From NCBI GenBank assembly GCA_902560075.1, contig CACEKE010000004.1:41001-105000 (forward strand): DNA of 64,000 nucleotides, read 5' to 3'. This document shows positions 60,292-64,000 of the stretch, one piece after another. The position numbers were made by a program, and so were the translations under genes. Numbering within the stretch: the first letter of the stretch is position 1; every line of letters starts with the position of its first letter. The notes under the pieces were generated by a model. The model was not told where the DNA came from. It ran no database searches and saw only the letters and a list, made by a program, of their open reading frames with translations. Source of the DNA: an uncultured Pelagibacteraceae bacterium (GTDB lineage Bacteria > Pseudomonadota > Alphaproteobacteria > Pelagibacterales > Pelagibacteraceae).

Positions 60292-60627
60292 ATGAAAAAT
60301 TTCAAAAATTTTAGAAGAAGCAAAAATAGAAATAATATTAGAAGCTTTAAAAGTAATACTGCAACTAAATTTAATGGAGATTTTAATGTGTCTGGGGAAT
60401 TTAAAAGAAAAAAAATTTCAAAAAATATAAACCCCTCAAAACTAATTGAGAAATATACTGAACTTGCAAAAGAAGCTTTATCAAACGGAGATAAAATACT
60501 ATCTGAAAATTATTATCAACACGCTGATCATTTTACAAGAATTTATGAAAAACAGAATCAAATAAATTCTGAAAAAAATATTGAAAACTACAAAGAAACA
60601 AGTCTTGCTGAAAAAAAATTAATTTAA
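60292..60627 (+). CDS. DUF4167 family protein
   Basis: This 111-residue, Arg/Asn/Lys-rich protein has a disordered basic N-terminus and a conserved helical core (IEKYTELAKEALSNGDKILSENYYQHADHFTRI is represented at about residues 48-82). DUF4167 genes follow prmC in many alphaproteobacteria. The core resembles RNA-associated or ribosome-related modules, but no function is established. It is last in the lysC run; 22 bases separate it from the opposing peptidase gene. Confidence 0.85.
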   Translation: MKNFKNFRRSKNRNNIRSFKSNTATKFNGDFNVSGEFKRKKISKNINPSKLIEKYTELAKEALSNGDKILSENYYQHADHFTRIYEKQNQINSEKNIENYKETSLAEKKLI

Positions 60628-60649
60628 TTCTAAATTGATAAAATTTAAT

Positions 60650-61948
60650 TTAACTTGTCCTATCAATAAGTTCTGACTTTAATACATTGGTTTTTATTTT
60701 AATGATTTCAAATTCTTTTCTTTGTTTCCCTTGTAAAGTCTTACCCGAAGGTAGTTTTAATTTTTGTGAGTTTACTTTTCGACCATTCTCTATCACTTCA
60801 TAATGTAAATGTGGTCCAGTCGACATACCTGTCGAGCCAACATAGCCAATTGTTTGACCTTGTTTAACTCTAGTGCCTTTTTTTATACCTCTGCCAAATT
60901 TAGATAAATGCGCATACACAGTTGAGTAAACAGAATTATGTTTTATTTTAACACAGTTTCCCCCTCCACCACACCAAGATGCTTTAGTTACTACACCATC
61001 ACCAGATGCCATAATTGGAGTACCCATCGGTGCTGCAAAATCAGTTCCAGTGTGCATTTTTGTAAAACCAAGAATTGGATGTTTTCTTTTACCAAAACTT
61101 GAGGATAGTCTGGCACCATTTATGGGAGTTTTCATTAAAGTTTTTTTTATACTTTGTCCTCTTTCGTCAAAGTGATCATTGATTTGGTCACTTTTAAAAA
61201 AATACAAAGGGTATTCTTTACCCTGTAATATTAAATTAGCGTATATTATATTCCCGGTTTCTATTACCTCATTGTCATCATTAAAAAAATTTTCGTAAAT
61301 TATTTGAAACATATCATTTTTCCAAATATCCCTTTGAAAGTCTACTTGAAATCCATAAATTCTAGCAAATTCAACAACTAGTGACGGAGGTATTTTCTCT
61401 TTTATCGCACTTGAATAGAGACTGTTTTTAATTACAGACTCTTTATATTCAAAATCTTTTCTCAAATTTTTCTCAACTTTTGTTACAGCAAATTTATCTT
61501 TTAAATAATCCCTTTTAAAAATAATATTGGTTGTTTTGCTTATTGCGAAATCTATTTCAATTACTTTGATAGGTTCTTTTTTGTCAATTTGAAAACTAAT
61601 TATTTCGTTTTCAAATATCTTGTTAATTTTTTTATTATTTACAATATTTTTTAGAACAATTTTTTTTTCTTTATTAGGTATTTCTAAATTATTTAAGATT
61701 TTTTCAAGACTATCTCCCTCATTAACTTTATAATTTATTATTTGATATCTTGGGGTGAGATTTTCAACAAAGGTTTCTAAGGTCTTGTTAAGGTATGTAT
61801 TTTTTAATACTTTTTCAAAGTATAAAACCTCATTTTTCTTGTATGAATTATAGAAATTAAAAATTATCAATAAAAAAGCTAAAGATATAATTACTATAAA
61901 CAAATGAGTATAAACTTTGAAAGTTTTGTTAATTAGTTGTAAATTCAT
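60650..61948 (-). CDS. M23-family murein peptidase (MepM-like)
   Basis: This envelope peptidase of about 432 residues has an N-terminal membrane anchor, a LysM/OapA-like segment (NYKVNEGDSLEKILNNLEI), a linker and a C-terminal M23 domain with zinc ligands HTGTDFA and HLHYE. It should cut peptide cross-links in murein during growth. I chose ATG 61946-61948 (protein begins MNLQLINKTFK); an ATG 11 codons earlier (61981) is an alternative that only adds a polar leader. Confidence 0.92.
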   Translation of the reverse strand: MNLQLINKTFKVYTHLFIVIISLAFLLIIFNFYNSYKKNEVLYFEKVLKNTYLNKTLETFVENLTPRYQIINYKVNEGDSLEKILNNLEIPNKEKKIVLKNIVNNKKINKIFENEIISFQIDKKEPIKVIEIDFAISKTTNIIFKRDYLKDKFAVTKVEKNLRKDFEYKESVIKNSLYSSAIKEKIPPSLVVEFARIYGFQVDFQRDIWKNDMFQIIYENFFNDDNEVIETGNIIYANLILQGKEYPLYFFKSDQINDHFDERGQSIKKTLMKTPINGARLSSSFGKRKHPILGFTKMHTGTDFAAPMGTPIMASGDGVVTKASWCGGGGNCVKIKHNSVYSTVYAHLSKFGRGIKKGTRVKQGQTIGYVGSTGMSTGPHLHYEVIENGRKVNSQKLKLPSGKTLQGKQRKEFEIIKIKTNVLKSELIDRTS

Positions 61949-62061
61949 ATAAAAATGTTGATTTATATGGCTTTTTACCATATTTTTTTAAATCTAATAG
62001 CTTGATTTCCTAAAATTTTAGCATATAAGCGTCACACTCAGCCTATATTGAAGCTGTTATT

Positions 62062-62094
62062 ATTAGGTTTTTAACCTAATTAGCTATTTTTTTT
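62062..62094 (+). terminator. Terminator-like hairpin upstream of rRNA operon
   Basis: ATTAGGTT-TTT-AACCTAAT is an 8-bp perfect stem with a 3-base loop, followed six bases later by a run of eight T. An outer AGCT/AGCT pairing can extend it. On the plus strand this is a factor-independent terminator pattern, but no plus-strand gene ends before it. The rest of 61982-62212 shows only AT-rich DNA and a leader hairpin; a confident rRNA promoter could not be picked. Confidence 0.5.
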
Positions 62095-62162
62095 GTTTAA
62101 ATTTGAGAAGAGAAGTGTGGACGGTTAAGGTTACCAAAATTTGTCGTACATACTTCTAAACA

Positions 62163-62188
62163 CATAAGTATTATTCTTAGTACTTATG
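62163..62188 (+). promoter_or_regulatory. Hairpin in 16S rRNA leader
   Basis: CATAAGTA (62163-62170) and TACTTATG (62181-62188) form an 8-bp perfect stem with a 10-base loop, 25 bases before the start of 16S rRNA. It could belong to the processing stem or antitermination leader of the precursor. Confidence 0.45.
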
Positions 62189-62212
62189 ATGAAGCTAGTG
62201 TGCGCCGTTTTT

Positions 62213-63687
<1,475 letters not shown>

Positions 63688-63791
63688 CTAAGGATGATTA
63701 AAAAAATTTTTTTTAATCTAAATAATAAACAGGATAATGTTGACCGTCCTCATTTCTCTTTTCAATAATGTTACTCTTGGTCTCTAAATAC

Positions 63792-63868
63792 GGGCCGGTA
63801 GCTCAGTTGGTTAGAGCACACCCTTGATAAGGGTGGGGTCGAAAGTTCGAGTCTTTCTCGGCCCACCA
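63792..63868 (+). tRNA. tRNA-Ile (anticodon GAT)
   Basis: Acceptor GGGCCGG pairs with TCGGCCC, the anticodon stem CACCC/GGGTG closes TTGATAA (anticodon GAT), and CCA is encoded at 63866-63868. It lies in the 16S-23S spacer, its usual alphaproteobacterial position. Confidence 0.97.
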
Positions 63869-63882
63869 TATTAATTTTCTTG

Positions 63883-63958
63883 GGGGGATTAGCTCAGCTG
63901 GGAGAGCGCCTGATTTGCATTCAGGAGGTCAGCGGTTCGATCCCGCTATCCTCCACCA
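63883..63958 (+). tRNA. tRNA-Ala (anticodon TGC)
   Basis: Acceptor GGGGGAT pairs with ATCCTCC (one G-U), the anticodon stem CCTGA/TCAGG closes TTTGCAT (anticodon TGC), and CCA is encoded at 63956-63958. It is the second spacer tRNA, 14 bases after tRNA-Ile. The remaining 42 bases of the window are AT-rich spacer. Confidence 0.97.
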
Positions 63959-64000
63959 TAAGTAACTTAGTTATTAAATTTGTAAATATATTTAAATTAT

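Noticed and set aside
62001-62212. A specific rRNA promoter.
   Set aside because: Several weak TTGNNN and TAT-rich pairs occur, but none has both a good match and correct spacing, so no promoter is called.

Overview
The window is a slice of the core chromosome of a SAR11 (Pelagibacterales) alphaproteobacterium. The 16S rRNA gene at its right end has long stretches that I recognise as SAR11. The DNA is strongly AT-rich, lysine codons are mostly AAA, genes are packed with gaps of a few bases or overlaps, and gene neighbourhoods are typically alphaproteobacterial (rpmH-rnpA-yidD-yidC, aroK-aroB, murA-DUF2948-hisD-infA, trpFBA-accD-folC, prfA-prmC-DUF4167). I see no insertion sequence, prophage, CRISPR array or integrated island. 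No gene-free stretch exceeds about 230 bases.

Layout, left to right. 1-5 kb: the 5' part of a CobS-type ATPase gene, a J-domain protein, bolA, aroB, aroK, and a pair of unrecognised envelope proteins. 5-15 kb: def-fmt-truA run rightward into a ten-gene leftward operon (rpmH-rnpA-yidD-yidC-argB-HAD-dapD-dapE-deacetylase-SET). 14.5-19.5 kb: a TVP38-type membrane protein, tRNA-Thr, two small basic proteins, dcd, murA, DUF2948, hisD, infA, tRNA-Phe. 19.6-26 kb: a cold-shock gene with structured flanks, tRNA-His directly abutting hisS-hisZ-hisG, two DNA nucleases and a thioredoxin. 26-38 kb: two leftward runs, ihfB-pyrF-trpF-trpB-trpA-accD-folC with rpsA and aroA upstream, and rnd-kdsD-lptC-lptB. 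38-47.6 kb: an NDUFA9-like protein, a SHOCT protein, gcrA, an ABC-2 permease, argD-argF, cytochrome c, kdsB, pheA, SRP RNA, dnaX-ybaB-recR. 47.6-62 kb: glcB, accA, secA, argJ, DUF1178, ubiG, lysC-ispG-prfA-prmC-DUF4167 and an M23 peptidase. 62-64 kb: the start of the rRNA operon (16S, tRNA-Ile, tRNA-Ala), with 23S beyond the edge.

The genes serve biosynthesis and information processing. They cover the shikimate-derived amino acids (aroA, aroB, aroK, pheA, trpFBA), arginine (argB, argD, argF, argJ), lysine (lysC, dapD, dapE), histidine (hisD, hisG, hisZ), fatty acids (accA, accD), KDO and LPS (kdsB, kdsD, lptB, lptC), murein (murA, M23 peptidase), translation (def, fmt, infA, rpsA, prfA, prmC, hisS), secretion (secA, yidC, SRP RNA) and the glyoxylate route (glcB).

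No wholly new multi-gene system is evident. The most interesting points are: tryptophan-synthase subunits in which several otherwise invariant residues, including both partners of an interface salt bridge, have changed together; an AccA subunit with an apparent C-terminal membrane anchor; an adjacent SET methyltransferase and histone-deacetylase-family pair; tRNA-His and SRP RNA genes ending only 8-9 bases before the start codons of hisS and dnaX; absence of a leader long enough for a glycine riboswitch before glcB; and repeated tail-to-tail gene overlaps, three of them sharing a single TTAA for both stop codons.
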